Origin: Procambarus clarkii
Taxonomy: Eukaryota > Arthropoda > Malacostraca > Decapoda > Cambaridae
Reading direction: 5' to 3'
DNA: 64,000 nucleotides
NCBI RefSeq assembly: GCF_040958095.1
Contig: NC_091193.1
Span: 25,627,832-25,691,831 of the forward strand
Shown here in pieces: positions 1 to 11,208 of the stretch. Below the pieces are notes generated by a model. That model worked only from the letters and a program-made list of their open reading frames with translations. It did not search any database and was not told the DNA's origin. Within the stretch, counting starts at the first letter, position 1, and each line of letters begins with the position of its first letter. A program made the translations under genes and the position numbers.

Positions 1-1
1 C

Positions 2-787
2 CTGCTCATCATGGGCGACTTCAATCACGGAAGGATTGACTGGGAGAACAAGGAACCGCATGGAGGCGAGGATACGTGGAGAACCAAACTATTGGAGGTG
101 GTGACTAGAAACTTTTTAACCCAGCATGTCAGAGAACCCACAAGGATGAGAAGAAATGACGAACCAGCGAGACTCGACCTAGTCGTCACTCTGAACGACT
201 CCGACATAAGAGAAATCGGTTTTGAGGCCCCAGGAGGAATGAGCAACCACAGTGTACTTGTGTTTGAGTACCTGATTGAAGAAGGGTTATTGAACTCGAG
301 GAGGGAAACTGAAAACAAAAGGTTGGCATACCGAAAGGGAAACTATGAGGAGATAAGAAAATTCCTAACAGATATAGCATGGGATACAGAGCTCAGGGGA
401 AAGACGGCCCAAGACATGATGGACTACATCACACAGAAGTGCAAGGACGCAGCAAACAAGTTTGTCCCAGTCCAAAAGGAAAACAGTGAAATGAAAATGA
501 GAAACCCATGGTTTAATCAGAGATGTAGGCTAGCTAAGCAGCAAAGCAAAAGGGCGTGGAGAAACTATAGGAATAACAGAACACTTGAGAGCAAAGAAAG
601 ATACCAGAGTGCCAGGAATGAATATGTCAGGATGAGAAGAGAGGCAGAAAGACAATACGAAAATGACATCGCAAGCAAGGCAAAGACTCAACCTAAATTG
701 TTGCACAGCCACATCAGGAGAAAAAACAGTAAAGGAGCAGGTTATGAAATTAAGGGTAGGGGCAGAAGGATTCACTACAAACGATAA
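2..787 (+). pseudogene. LINE endonuclease domain, C-terminal part, plus linker
   Basis: The open frame encodes the second half of an exonuclease-endonuclease-phosphatase (EEP/APE-like) domain, which in LINEs nicks target DNA to prime reverse transcription. Visible motifs are LIMGDFN near the start (catalytic Asp, Asn), LDLVVTL about 45 residues later, and a terminal SNHS that corresponds to the SDH catalytic motif with Asp changed to Asn. That substitution would be expected to cripple the nuclease. A basic linker follows, rich in Arg/Lys with an RYQSARNEYVRMRREAE stretch. The frame is lost around 650-790, where the family's sequence continues in another frame. The N-terminal half lies outside the window. 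Confidence 0.85.
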
Positions 788-1566
788 GAAAGTGTGTGAG
801 GAACTGAATAAGAAGTTCCAGGAGGTCTTCACCTTACAGCAAGGAGAAATCCCAGAGATAAGAGAGGGAATAGCTAACCAGGAACCACTGGAAGAGTTTG
901 AGATTACCAGCGGGGAAGTAAGGAAGTGTTTACTAGATTTGGATGTGACAAAGGTTATAGGCCCAGATGGAATCTCCCCCTTGGATACTAAAAGAAGGAG
1001 CAGAAGAACTGTGCCTGCCACTCTCCATAGTGTATAACAAATCACTGGCAACAGGGGAACTGCCAGAAATTTGGAAAGCAGCTAACGTAGTCCCGATATA
1101 CAAGAAAGGGGATAGACAGGAGGCACTGAACTACAGGCCAGTGTCCCTAACCTGCATACCATGCAAGCTGATGGAGATGATTGTGCGAAGAAAGCTAGTG
1201 GAGCACCTAGAGCGAAAGAACTTTGTAACACAGCATCAACATGGGTTCAGGGATGGCAGGTCCTGCCTCACAGGGTTACTTGAATTCTACGACCAGGCAA
1301 CAAAAATAAGGCAAGAAAGAGAAGGGTGGGCAGACTGCATATTTTTGGATTACCAGAAAGCCTTTGATACAGTACCACACAAGAGGCTAGTGAAAAAGCT
1401 GGAGATGCAGGCTGGAGTGAAAGGGAAGGTACTCCATTGGATAAAGGAGTACCTAAGCAACAGGAGACAACGAGTCTGTGTGAGGGGTGAGGTCTCTGAT
1501 TGGCGAGACGTTACAAGTGGAGTCCCGCAGGGGTCAGTCCTTGGACCTATACTGTTTCTGATATAG
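663..1566 (+). pseudogene. LINE reverse transcriptase, N-terminal and central part, frameshifted
   Basis: The RT continues from the endonuclease in a second frame (663-1037) and, after another frameshift near 980, in a third (967-1566). Recognisable RT blocks include GPDGISP, LNYRPVSLT (1129-1155), FLDYQKAFDTVPHKRL (motif A, 1342-1389), and GVPQGSVLGPILFLI (motif B, 1519-1563). The frame then ends at a stop exactly where the catalytic FADD block should follow. Comparison with copy B (37716-37790) shows that about 50 bases encoding the lead-in to FADD were deleted here, leaving an out-of-frame DDAKIM remnant at 1567-1583. The enzyme is dead. Confidence 0.9.
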
Positions 1567-1600
1567 ATGATGCAAAAATTATGAGAAGGATTGAAACAGG

Positions 1601-2290
1601 ATGATAGTAGGACCGAGTAAATGCAAAGTAATGAAACTAGGCGGTGGAAACAGGAGGCCAGACACAGGATACAGAATAGGAGATGAAGTACTTAATGAAA
1701 CAGACAGAGAGAAAGATCTAGGAGTTGATATCACACCAAACCTGTCTCCTGAAGCCAACATAAAAAGAATAACGTCTGCGGCATATGCGAGGCTGGCTAA
1801 CATCAGAACAGCGTTCAGGAACCTTTGTAAGGAATCATTCAGAATCTTGTACACCACATATGTAAGACCAATCCTGGAGTATGCGGCCCCAGCATGGAGC
1901 CCGTACCTAGTCAAGCACAAGACGAAGCTGGAAAAAGTTCAAAGGTATGCCACTAGACTAGTCCCAGAACTAAGAGGCATGAGTTACGAGGAAAGGCTGC
2001 GGGAAATGCACCTTACGACACTGGAAGACAGAAGAGTAAGGTGAGACATGATCACAACCTACAAAATCCTCAGGGGAATCGACCGAGTAAACAAGGATAA
2101 ATTATTCAACACTGGTGGTATGCGAACAAGGGGACACAGGTGGAAACTGAGTACGCACATGAGCCACAGAAACGTTAGAAGGAACTTTTTCAGTGTCAGA
2201 GTAGTTAACGGATGGAATGCATTAGAGAGTGATGTGGTGGAGGCTGACTCCATACACAGTTTTAAATGTATATATGATAGAACCCAGTAG
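1601..2290 (+). pseudogene. LINE RT C-terminal (thumb) region
   Basis: This is the C-terminal part of the same LINE protein, beginning at PSKCKVMKLGGGN after a second deletion of about 80 bases relative to copy B. It includes KDLGVDITPNLSPEANIKRI, YTTYVRPILEYAAPAWSPYL (1851-1910) and a tail ending ADSIHSFKCIYDRTQ. A single in-frame TGA at 2042-2044 splits it; copy B has Gly at that codon (RARGDM), so a GGA-to-TGA change is the likely cause. The product would have had no separate enzymatic role, since this is the C-terminal domain that follows the RT palm in this LINE group. Confidence 0.85.
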
Positions 2291-2380
2291 GCTCAGGAAT
2301 CTGTACACTAGTTGAGTGACAGTTGAGAGGCGGGACCAAAGAGCCAAAGCTCAACCCCCTCAAGCATAAATAGGTGAGTA

Positions 2381-2887
2381 CAGTATTGGGCAGCGCCACT
2401 CATCCGGTGAGTGGACACACCGCCATAGTGACAGTATTGGGCAGCGCCACACACCCTGTGAGTGGACATACCACCATAGTGGCAGTATTGGGCAGCGCCA
2501 CTCATCCTGTGAGTGGACACACCGCCATAGTGACAGTATTGGGCAGCGCCACTCATCCTGTGAGTGGACACACCGCCATAGTGACAGCATTGGGCAGCGC
2601 CACTCATCCTGTGAGTGGACATACCACCATAGTGACAACATTGGGCAGCGCCACTCATCCTGTGAGTGGACATACCACCATAGTTACAGCATTGGGCAGC
2701 GCCACTCATCCTGTGAGTGGACATACCACCATAGTGACAACATTGGGCAGCGCCACTCATCCTGTGAGTGGACATACCACCATAGTTACAGCATTGGGCA
2801 GCGCCACTCATCCTGTGAGTGGACATACCACCATAGTGACAACATTGGGCAGCGCCACTCATCCTGTGAGTGGACATACCGCCATAG
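2381..2887. repeat. 51-bp minisatellite, about 10 copies
   Basis: Tandem units of 51 bp have the core 'gtattgggcagcgccactca' and an internal 'cctgtgagtggacac' segment. Because 51 is divisible by three, the array is open in several frames on both strands, and I do not regard those frames as genes. Units vary mainly at two sites: 'caccgccat' versus 'taccaccat', and 'gtgacagtatt' versus 'gtgacaacatt'. The same unit forms a 21-copy array at 62197-63256. Confidence 0.97.
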
Positions 2888-2995
2888 GAGCATGTACAAC
2901 ACTCCCCAATAGGAAGAGAACCCGCTGGGTTGTTCATCCTGTCACTTGTACCCAGAAACAGCTGGGACTTGCTTAACTGTCTCAAGTGAACAGCT
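2888..2995. repeat. 3' flank shared with the second 51-bp array
   Basis: About 100 bases after the array, starting 'agcatgtacaacactcccca', match 63257-63360 closely ('cacttgtacccag.cacagctgggacttgcttaactgtctc'). The minisatellite and this flank therefore travel together as a dispersed repeat. The element class is not recognised. Confidence 0.85.
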
Positions 2996-3040
2996 CCTCA
3001 AACAAGAAGATTAACATTTATCAACCCTTAAAAGCTTACG

Positions 3041-4373
3041 TTATCTTGCGGGTGCAAAATGGGGAAATCTTTTAAAAACATTATCAATATTTGACAAATA
3101 GTGTTTTCCTAACTCAAACAATGTGGGGTTTATTATTAGGTGTTCACATTCACGTAGATAGTGGTCAAGGTCAGTCACTCTCACCACAGATTCTGTAACT
3201 CCGCTGCTCAACTGTTGTTTCCATTCCGATTCGCCATGGATATTTGTATCCAAGACAGATTCTCGCTATTACTGATTCTCTCCCGCGTCCTCCTCCTCTT
3301 CGGCCATAATGATTGGGATTGCCAGCTGCAACCATATTGTACCATCGTACAGATTCACTCGTTTGTGCTTCTATCCTCCTTTCCTCAGTTACCTTGTCAC
3401 GGTGATGTTGCCTGACAATACCTCTAATTTGTAGGAGAGTCTTGGGTATGAAGTATTCAATATGGTCTCCTTCAGCGCCTTCAGCAGCCAGCACATCTGC
3501 TCGTTCATTCCCACATATTCCAACATGGGAGGGGATCCACAGAAACTTGATGACTCTTCCCTGATTGGTAAGTGCTCTCACAGCTCTCTTAATTTCAGCG
3601 ACTATTGCAAGATTTTCTGCCCGATTTTTACTTAGGCTTTGCAGTGCTGCTTTTGAATCAGTGCAAATCACTGCACCATTAGTGTTCCGTTCAAGAAACC
3701 TTAACGCCATAACAATGGCAGTTAAGTTAATACGCGCTTTTTCTTCATTTCTGCGTTGGAAAGTATTATCCTTGATTACCGTGTATGCTGCACCAGCCCT
3801 GCCATTGACAGGATTTGATGACCCATCAGTGTAGATTTGATCTAGTTCATCTCCGGCTTCTTTATAAATTTCCTCGAGATACTTGTGCCTCATTTCTTGT
3901 GGTATCATGTTGGATTTTTTCGTTGCCATATCATTGATGATAATCTTGCATGAGTCATCCACCCAGGGAGGTAACCTCTCTACAGGCAAGAGCTCACGGG
4001 CTTGCTCAAGCAGGTGAAGCTCTTCCAGGCAGCAGACTGATCTGTGATGCCATTTTTTGCTTCTCCTGTTTCCCCCTGAAAGTAGCACAGAGCTCAGTTT
4101 TTTCTTAGCAATATCATTGTAATGGGGATCTCTGGCTATCCTAATTGCAAGCTTAGCATTCAGCTCCTTAATTCTGCTTGTAACACTGGGAAGGGACAAC
4201 TCTTCTCGTAGATTAGACATTTTAGAAGTTCTTGGAACTCCAAGAATGATTGTCATGGCTTCATTTTGAATGCTTTCAAGCCTTTTCATATCGTTTTGGG
4301 AATAGGTGCATAGAACTGGTGCGGCATAGTCTGTGACGGAGCGCACATAGGCTGTGTACGTCATTTTAAGCAC
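3041..4373 (-). pseudogene. RNase H and C-terminal domain of an I-like LINE ORF2, remnant
   Basis: The minus-strand frame (about 400 codons from 4373, then a frameshift near 3180 and about 45 more codons) is the C-terminal third of a LINE ORF2. It starts with the RT thumb (YTAYVRSVTDYAAPVL) and continues into a ribonuclease H domain with YTDGSSNPVNGRAGAAY, CTDSKAALQSLS and WIPSHVGICGNERADVLA. The catalytic Asp residues are present, but the glutamate expected before LTAI is Asn (RINLTAI), so activity is doubtful. The C-terminal zinc knuckle (RICGES ... DHYLREC) is split by the frameshift, and its first Cys appears to be Tyr. RNase H places it in the I/R1-type group, unlike copies A and B. It is truncated upstream at 4373-4400. 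Confidence 0.85.
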
Positions 4374-4389
4374 GACAATAGAGGCTCCA

Positions 4390-4871
4390 TGTCATTTCTC
4401 TTCTTCTCAGTTAAGAGATCTGGCAATATCATTGTAATCGGGATCTCTACTTATTGTCCTGCTTTCTCTCAGTCTGAAGAGGCTGTCCTCGTCCACCAGA
4501 TCTAGTCCCATCAGTATCTTGTATGTTGTGGTCATATCCCCTATGTTCCGTCTGTCCTCTAAGGTTGTGGGATCTACTTCCATTATCTTCATAGCTTAGC
4601 CATCTTAGCTCTGGCACTAATCTTCTTGAATCCTGATTCAGGTTCCTAAACGATGTTCTTATATTTGCCGGCGTCGCATATGCTGTTGATGTTATCCTGT
4701 TAACGTGTGCCTCCGGTTTGAGTGTTGGCATCATACCCACTCCCACATCCTTTTCTCTGGTTCCTGTAGCTGCCTTTCCCTTATGGTGAAGATGTATTCT
4801 GGTCTCCTCTCTCCCTTTCCCGTGATCATTACTTTACACTTGTTGGGACTGAACTCCAGCAACCATCTTTT
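4390..4871 (-). mobile_element. LINE copy A family, RT C-terminal fragment, minus strand
   Basis: Read on the minus strand from 4870, the sequence gives KWLLEF-SPNKCKVM, a KDVGVGMMPTLKPEAHVNRI-like stretch, ATPANIRTSFRNLN and ATTLEDRRNIGDMTTTYKIL. All correspond to the thumb region of copy A, with frameshifts and a small deletion. At 4410-4447 the sequence switches to a short piece (RDPDYNDIA) that matches the RNase H LINE next door (RDPHYNDIA, complement of about 4106-4140). This is a junction of two LINE families, either nested or recombined. Confidence 0.8.
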
Positions 4872-6250
4872 TGAGTACATCTAGGTGAGTACACCTAGGT
4901 GAGTACGTCTATGTGAGTACACGTATGTGAGTACATCTAGACGAGTGCATCTAGACGAGTACACTTAGGTGAGTACATTTAGGTGAGAACATCTTGTTGA
5001 GTACATCTAGGTAAGTACATGTCAGTGAGTACACCTAGGTGAGTACATCTAGTGAGTACACCTAGGTGAGTACATCTATTGAGTACATCTAGGTGAGTAC
5101 ATCTAGGTGAGTACACCTAGGTGAGTACATGTAGTGAGTACACCTAGGTGAGTACATCTAGTGAGTACACCTAGGTGAGTACATCTAGTGAGTACACCTA
5201 GGTGAGTACATCTAGTGAGTACACCTAGGTGAGTACATCTAGTGAGTACACCTAGGTGAGTACATCTAGTGAGTACACCTAGGTGAGTACATGTAGTGAG
5301 TACACCTAGGTGAGTACATCTAGTGAGTACACCTAGGTGAGTACATCTAGTGAGTACACCTAGGTGAGTACATCTAGTGAGTACACCTAGGTGAGTACAT
5401 CTAGTGAGTACACCTAGGTGAGTACATCTAGTGAGTACACCTAGGTGAGCACATCTAGTGAGTACACCTAGGTGAGTACATCTAGTGAGTACACCTAGGT
5501 GAGCACATCTAGTGAGTACACCTAGGTGAGTACATCTAGTGAGTACACCTAGGTGAGAACATCTAGTGAGTACACCTAGGTGAGTACATCTAGTGAGTAC
5601 ACCTAGGTGAGTACATCTAGTGAGTACAACTAGTTGAGTACATCTAGTGAGTACAATTAGTTGAGTACATCTAGTGAGTACACCTAGGTGAGTACATGTA
5701 GTGAGTACACCTAGGTGAGTACATGTAGTGAGTACACCTAGGTGAGTACATCTAGTGAGTACACCTAGGTGAGTACATCTAGTGAGTACACCTAGGTGAG
5801 TACATCTAGTGAGTACACCTAGGTGAGCACATCTAGTGAGTACACCTAGGTGAGTACATCTAGTGAGTACACCTAGGTGAGCACATCTAGTGAGTACACC
5901 TAGGTGAGTACATCTAGTGAGTACACCTAGGTGAGCACATCTAGTGAGTACACCTAGGTGAGTACATGTAGTGAGTACACCTAGGTGAGTACATGTAGTG
6001 AGTACACCTAGGTGAGCACATCTAGTGAGTACACTTAGGTGAGTACATCTAGTGAGTACACCTAGGTGAGTACATGTAGTGAGTACACCTAGGTGAGTAC
6101 ATATAGTGAGTACACCTAGGTGAGTACATCTAGTGAGTACACCTAGGTGAGTACATCTAGTGAGTACACCTAGGTGAGTACATCTAGTGAGTACACCTAG
6201 GTGAGTACATCTAGTGAGTACACCTAGGTGAGTACATCTAGTGAGTACAC
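4872..6250. repeat. 27-bp minisatellite, about 51 copies
   Basis: Each 27-bp unit is two half-units, 'gtgagtacacctag' (14) and 'gtgagtacatcta' (13). The first 90 or so bases are less regular (for example 'gacgagtg'), which is typical of a decayed array edge. 'CACCTAGGTG' forms a perfect 10-bp palindrome at each 14/13 junction. The motif matches the 3' terminal tail of the copy A LINE family and of the SINE at 36.5 kb ('actaggtgagtac'). Confidence 0.97.
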
Positions 6251-7732
6251 AGAAACACTGCCAATTATAAGTACAAGCGTCTCTGATAACCTTCCAATAA
6301 TAATTAAGATCAAACAAAAGGTTAAACAGTTCTTGGGTCTTTTAAAAGGAAACCTTTCCCAGCGGTGGTTGGTTACACTGAGGAGAAACATATGTGGCAG
6401 GTACATGTGTAAGGTATTCTACATTGGTCTCCTCCCCCCCCCCCTCCCCCTCCCCCTGCACTACACACCTGCACAAAAGGTTCCGTGTTGCAGACTCGGG
6501 TGAAGCCGGTTGGGCAGCCAGAATACCGTAGCCGATGGCATCATCTTAAGTACATGGCTCCTACTCTTTTTTCTTTTGCGTCATGACAATAAAGACAGAG
6601 AACGCCATTAATAAAATAAAATAAATTGAATAGAGAGAAAGGCCACAATGATTGGTGCCTTGCGGCACGCCATAAAGTTTGGAGCCTGTAGACAGTGAGT
6701 GGTGATCAGGTCACTACGGGAGCCACTCAGCCACGGATCTCACTCTTAATATCACACAGCAAAGGGCAACAATAACAAAAAAGCAGCAAGATAATTATGG
6801 TTTTTGAAGAGTTAAGTAGGAGCTGCGGCCCCGGGTGCCTTGAGCGGCGAGCAGCGGCGTCTCACCCGCTACTGATCACGGCGACACACTCTCACGGCCT
6901 CTCTCCCTCACCTTCGTTCGAATCCTCTCTCTCTCCCTCCCTCCCTCGCTCCCTCACCACCGTGGCGCAGGTGTGGGCGTCAGCGAGGGCACCCACAGCC
7001 GCCCTACACAAGTGTTGTGACGGCCTACCACACCGTCACGGACCAACACAACGTCACACACGTGACGCCGTCGTCACGGGAACCATTCTGAAGGAGACTA
7101 AACACTGCTGGCAAATGCTGCCAGTCTGACCATTTACTTCAATTTGATTATGTTAAAGGGCTGCATCACGACTTTATCCGATAGGCGATTTTCACCCTTG
7201 GAGCGTGAGGCCGCAAGGCCCGAAACGCAGGGAGGTGGGGTCGTCCCTTGAGCGGGGCTCTGTAAGAAATTAATCTAAGGAGGCATCTGGTGATCAGGGG
7301 TCTTAAAGAGCAGGAGTCGTGCCCCGGCTGGAGGTGGGGCCGCGCACATCCTCTCTCAACCACCAAATATTTATTTTACTGCATCATTATGGCGACACAT
7401 TAACAGTCGTGATAATTAGTGCATGGTGATTGGCCGGTGAAGACAGCTGTCGTCATCCTTAAGGAGACTAGGGTGATTAGGGGGGGGGGGCTCACCCAGA
7501 AGCTGTGATATGTCTCAAGATATATGAAGGACCTCTCAGTATACTCCAGGACACAGTATACCCGGGCCTTATACCCGCTGGTGTACCGGGAAGGTCAGTA
7601 TACCCGCCAGCGGAGCCACCACCGTGAAATCGCTACTTTCGATATCACGAATTGCTAATTTCACGAATCACTAATTACTGGGACGATGATGGGAGGGTGG
7701 GGGGGGGGGGGTGTCACGACCTGACAGGCGGC
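6251..7732. other. Unique intergenic DNA, no supported gene
   Basis: I see no gene here. A C-rich run lies at 6424-6460 ('ccccccccccctccccctcc'), a CpG-rich stretch at 6810-7110, and a 9-10 base G run at 7482 and again at 7699. A 110-codon frame at 6797-7129 has low-complexity Ser/Pro composition and no recognised domain. On the minus strand at 6650-6690 the translation contains GVPQGT, reminiscent of RT motif B, but flanking RT blocks are lacking. Confidence 0.5.
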
Positions 7733-8228
7733 CATCACGCTCACTATCACGGCAGTCATCATCACGCTCACTATCACGGCAGTCATCATCACGCTCACTA
7801 TCACGGCAGTCATCATCACACTCACTATCACGGCAGTCATCATCACGCTCACTATCACGGCAGTCATCATCACGCTCACTATCACGGCAGTCATCATCAC
7901 GCTCACTATCACGGCAGTCATCATCACACTCACTATCACGGCAGTCATCATCACGCTCACTATCACGGCAGTCATCATCACACTCACTATCACGGCAGTC
8001 ATCATCACGCTCACTATCACGGCAGTCATCATCACACTCACTATCACGGCAGTCATCATCACACTCACTATCACGGCAGTCATCATCACACTCACTATCA
8101 CGGCAGTCATCATCACGCTCACTATCACGGCAGTCATCATCACACTCACTATCACGGCAGTCATCATCACGCTCACTATCACGGCTGTCATCATCACACT
8201 CACTATCACGGCAGTCATCATCACGCTG
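7733..8228. repeat. 27-bp minisatellite, about 18 copies
   Basis: Tandem 27-bp units have the core 'ctcactatcacggcagtcat', with one polymorphic base (cacGct versus cacActcact). Translation would give a His-rich nonapeptide (HAHYHGSHH), but the array is open in at least two plus frames and one minus frame purely because the period is a multiple of three. Confidence 0.97.
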
Positions 8229-8269
8229 CAGGCCATCACCAGCCCGGGGACGCCCTCACACTCCTCTGC

Positions 8270-9200
8270 CTTCAACATCCACCACCAATATCCACCACCA
8301 TCATCCACCACCAACATCCACCACTAACATCCACCACCAACATCCACCACCAACATCCACCACCATCATCCACCACTAACAACCACCACCAACATCCACC
8401 ACCAACATCCACCACCATCATCCACCACTAACAACCACCACCAACATCCACCACCAACATCCACCACCATCATCCACCACCAACATCCACCACCAACATC
8501 CACCACCAACATCCACCACCATCATCCACCACTAACAACCACCACCAACATCCACCACCAACATCCACCACCATCATCCACCACTAACAACCACCACCAA
8601 CATCCACCACCAACATCCACCACCATCATCCACCACCAACATCCACCACTAACATCCACCACCAACATCCACCACCAACATCCACCACCATCATCCACCA
8701 CTAACAACCACCACCAACATCCACCACCAACATCCACCACCATCATCCACCACTAACATCCACCACCAACATCCACCACCAACATCCACCACCAACATCC
8801 ACCACTAACAACCACCACCAACATCCACCACCAACATCCACCACCATCATCCACCACCATCATCCACCACTAACATCCACCACCAACATCCACCACCAAC
8901 ATCCACCACCATCATCCACCACTAACATCCACCACCAACATCCACCACCAACATCTACCACCATCATCCACCACTAACATCCACCACTAACATCCACCAC
9001 CAACAATGTTAGCCACCACCATCATCCACCACTAACATCCACCACCAACATCCACCACCAACATCTACCACCATCATCCACCACTAACATCCACCACTAA
9101 CATCCACCACCAACAATGTTAGCCACCACCATCATCCACCACCAACAATGTTAGTCACCACCATCATCCACCACCAACATCTACCACCAACATTCACCAC
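8270..9200. repeat. CCA-rich compound minisatellite (atccaccaccaac)
   Basis: About 930 bases of interleaved 9- to 12-bp units of the type 'atccaccaccaac', 'atcatccaccacc' and 'aacaaccaccacc'. Longer blocks recur, including 'caacaatgttagccaccacc' at about 9001 and 9112. A related but separate array lies at 10167-10425. Confidence 0.95.
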
Positions 9201-10166
9201 AGCCACTGTAACACCACTCTAAATGCACCACTATAATGGATACTAAACTAATAATGTAAACACTACTTATCCTGAGTAACACTTCCCCATCGGTTGCACT
9301 TGGTAACACTGTTATGGGCTGACATATGATGGTTACACCGGGACTACAAAGTACACTGCCAACAAGGAGATGCTAACACAGGATGAAATACGCTGCCACC
9401 ATCTGCCTTTGACCATTGAGACTATATCAAGCAACGAGGCAAGAAACATTGCTTGACTTGGAGAGTACTTTCTATGACTGTCGTTAATTATGGAATCGGT
9501 TGTCAGCCACTATATCCAAAAGGCTAAGAGGATTCAACAATTGACACAGACGGGAAATTTAACATGAGTTTTATTGGGACTAAAATTATGTCAATCACCA
9601 CTTATAAATCCTACTCTAACACTGGCAAAAAGTTAAGAAATTTGGACATGGAACAAAAACTCAGAGATCACACACATTACCTTAAGATATCTGTCTCTCC
9701 CTGGCTGAGGTGTTCTTCACAGCCCCGCTCTCGATCCCGGTGTCCGGCACTCTGTCCTTACTAAGTCCCTACAGGACCTCTATATACAACCCCCACAGGG
9801 GGGAGGGGAAGATCTGCTGTTGGTACCTGGTCAGAAATGCTAGGGGGGTCGGGCCACACGTGCACAAACACTTAAGAAATATTTCAATAAGCTTGTTTGA
9901 CATTCACCATACACTCTTCAAGAGAGGAGTTATTAATTACGTGTGTGACTGACCTCTGACCTGGCCAAAAGGGGGAGATCCAGGGATGTTTACACATAAG
10001 AATCTGGAGTCTAATTCCCTTACATGAAATCTTACATACTTGAAACTATGCTGACTAAGACTAACCCAGGAATTTTTAATCAATATACAAGATAAACCGG
10101 AGGTCATCTGGGCTGACCTCTTGGAGAAGGCTTCCCTGGGTGTGAAATCTAAGGGGGGGGAGGTCC
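9201..10166. other. Unique intergenic DNA
   Basis: I see no gene, RNA or recognised repeat in this stretch. Short frames (66-85 codons) have no domain features. It ends in an eight-base G run at 10153-10160 just before the next CAACCACCA array. Confidence 0.5.
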
Positions 10167-10425
10167 TGGGTGTTACACCACCAACAACCACCACGAATCT
10201 CCATCACCAGCAACCACCACCAACATCTACCACCCACATCCACCAGCAACATCCACCACCAACATCCACCAGCAACATCCACCACCAACAACCTCCACCA
10301 CCAACATCCACCACTAACAACCACCACCAACATTTACCACTAACAACCACCATAAACATCCACCACCAGTAACAACCACCACCAACTTCCACCATGAACA
10401 ACCACCACCAAAATCCACCACTGTT
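10167..10425. repeat. CAACCACCA-type short array
   Basis: Irregular 9- and 12-bp units ('caacatccaccac', 'caacaaccaccac') similar to 8270-9200, bounded on the right by a 10-base G run near 10433. Confidence 0.9.
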
Positions 10426-11116
10426 ACAGGAGGGGGGGGGGGTGTGGACTGGGGCTCTTCTAGCCAAGGGGGGCCGCTAGGAGATCAGGAGACATAATAG
10501 TCAGTCTCTCTGACTCATGTAACTCACCAGAGTCCCTAGGACCCAAAGGAGAGGACCAGGTAATACCCACCACCGCAGGTCTATACTCCCACCACCTGGG
10601 GTGCCACTGATTCACCCTGGGAGCCCTTCAGTCAACCACGGGGAAAACTGCTGCCAGCAATTCCGGCCTTGCCCCACGGAGGAGTGAAGGAAGACTCAGG
10701 CTTATCTTCAACAGCACTTCCTCTGAGTCTTGCCTGCCTTAACAAAAAGATTGCAAGTCTCTCATCCACACCTGCATTCTATACTATCCAACAAGGTCGC
10801 CAGCTAGATTAATATCTCTGCACCCCAGCAATGCAGTTCAGTGGGTATGCACTATGTTGCCTGATAACAAAGTGTTGTTGCACTTACAGGGCTGAAACAC
10901 GACCATCAGCCTAGGGTATGCTTCTATAAAATGTCTGTGTTGCTCTAGCACCACTAGCCACTAGGAAATTTCCATATAAAATCTTATTGTTCACTAGGTG
11001 GGGTTACAATATCACTCTCGTATGCTCGTAGAGATAATATGGAGGCACACTTAAACACATCAGTGAAAGTATATGACATTTACTAGAGAGTATATGACAT
11101 TTATATGACATGCATG

Positions 11117-11118
<2 letters not shown>
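10426..11118. other. Unique intergenic DNA
   Basis: No supported gene. The segment has moderate GC and leads into the (TA)n tract that is the target of the LTR retrotransposon. A short direct echo 'atatgacattta' occurs twice at 11071-11110. Confidence 0.5.

Positions 11119-11205
<87 letters not shown>
11119..11205. repeat. (TA)n microsatellite, left half of the insertion target
   Basis: About 43 TA dinucleotides abut the LTR retrotransposon. The tract resumes at 17306 on the other side, so one microsatellite was split by the insertion. The flanking ATAT on both sides fits a 4- or 6-bp target duplication but cannot be proven inside a dinucleotide repeat. Confidence 0.97.

Positions 11206-11208
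<3 letters not shown>

Larger units (their letters stand above)
1..2375 (+). mobile_element. Non-LTR retrotransposon (LINE), copy A, 5' end outside window
   Basis: This is a LINE of the Jockey/CR1/L2 type (exact clade not determined) that begins before the window and runs to its own 3' end. In order it holds the C-terminal half of an apurinic-type endonuclease, a linker, an RT domain and a C-terminal domain. The 3' UTR has a purine-rich run ('gagaggcgggacc', 2327-2339) and ends in 'aaataggtgagtac' (2368-2381). The coding region is spread over several frames, contains two internal deletions near 1566-1610 and one nonsense codon, so it cannot be autonomous. Copy B at 36795-38635 is the same family and shows what copy A has lost. 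The 3' tail runs straight into a 51-bp minisatellite. Confidence 0.9.

Noticed and set aside
2308-2985. Repeat protein frames on both strands of the 51-bp array (also 62173-63345)
   Set aside because: The unit is 17 codons long and stop-free on both strands, and the array is non-genic in context.
6640-6700. GVPQGT-like RT motif on the minus strand
   Set aside because: No FADD, motif A or other RT block in register within several hundred bases. Six residues can occur by chance.
6797-7129. 110-codon Ser/Pro-rich frame in CpG-rich DNA
   Set aside because: No recognised domain, no Kozak or splice support, low complexity.
7652-8431. 259-codon His-rich frame (HAHYHGSHH repeats)
   Set aside because: The 27-bp period keeps several frames open on both strands. 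There is no domain, signal or exon structure beyond the array.
9564-10372. Short frames (66-85 codons) in the 9.5-10.4 kb segment
   Set aside because: No domain, partly built from CCA repeats.
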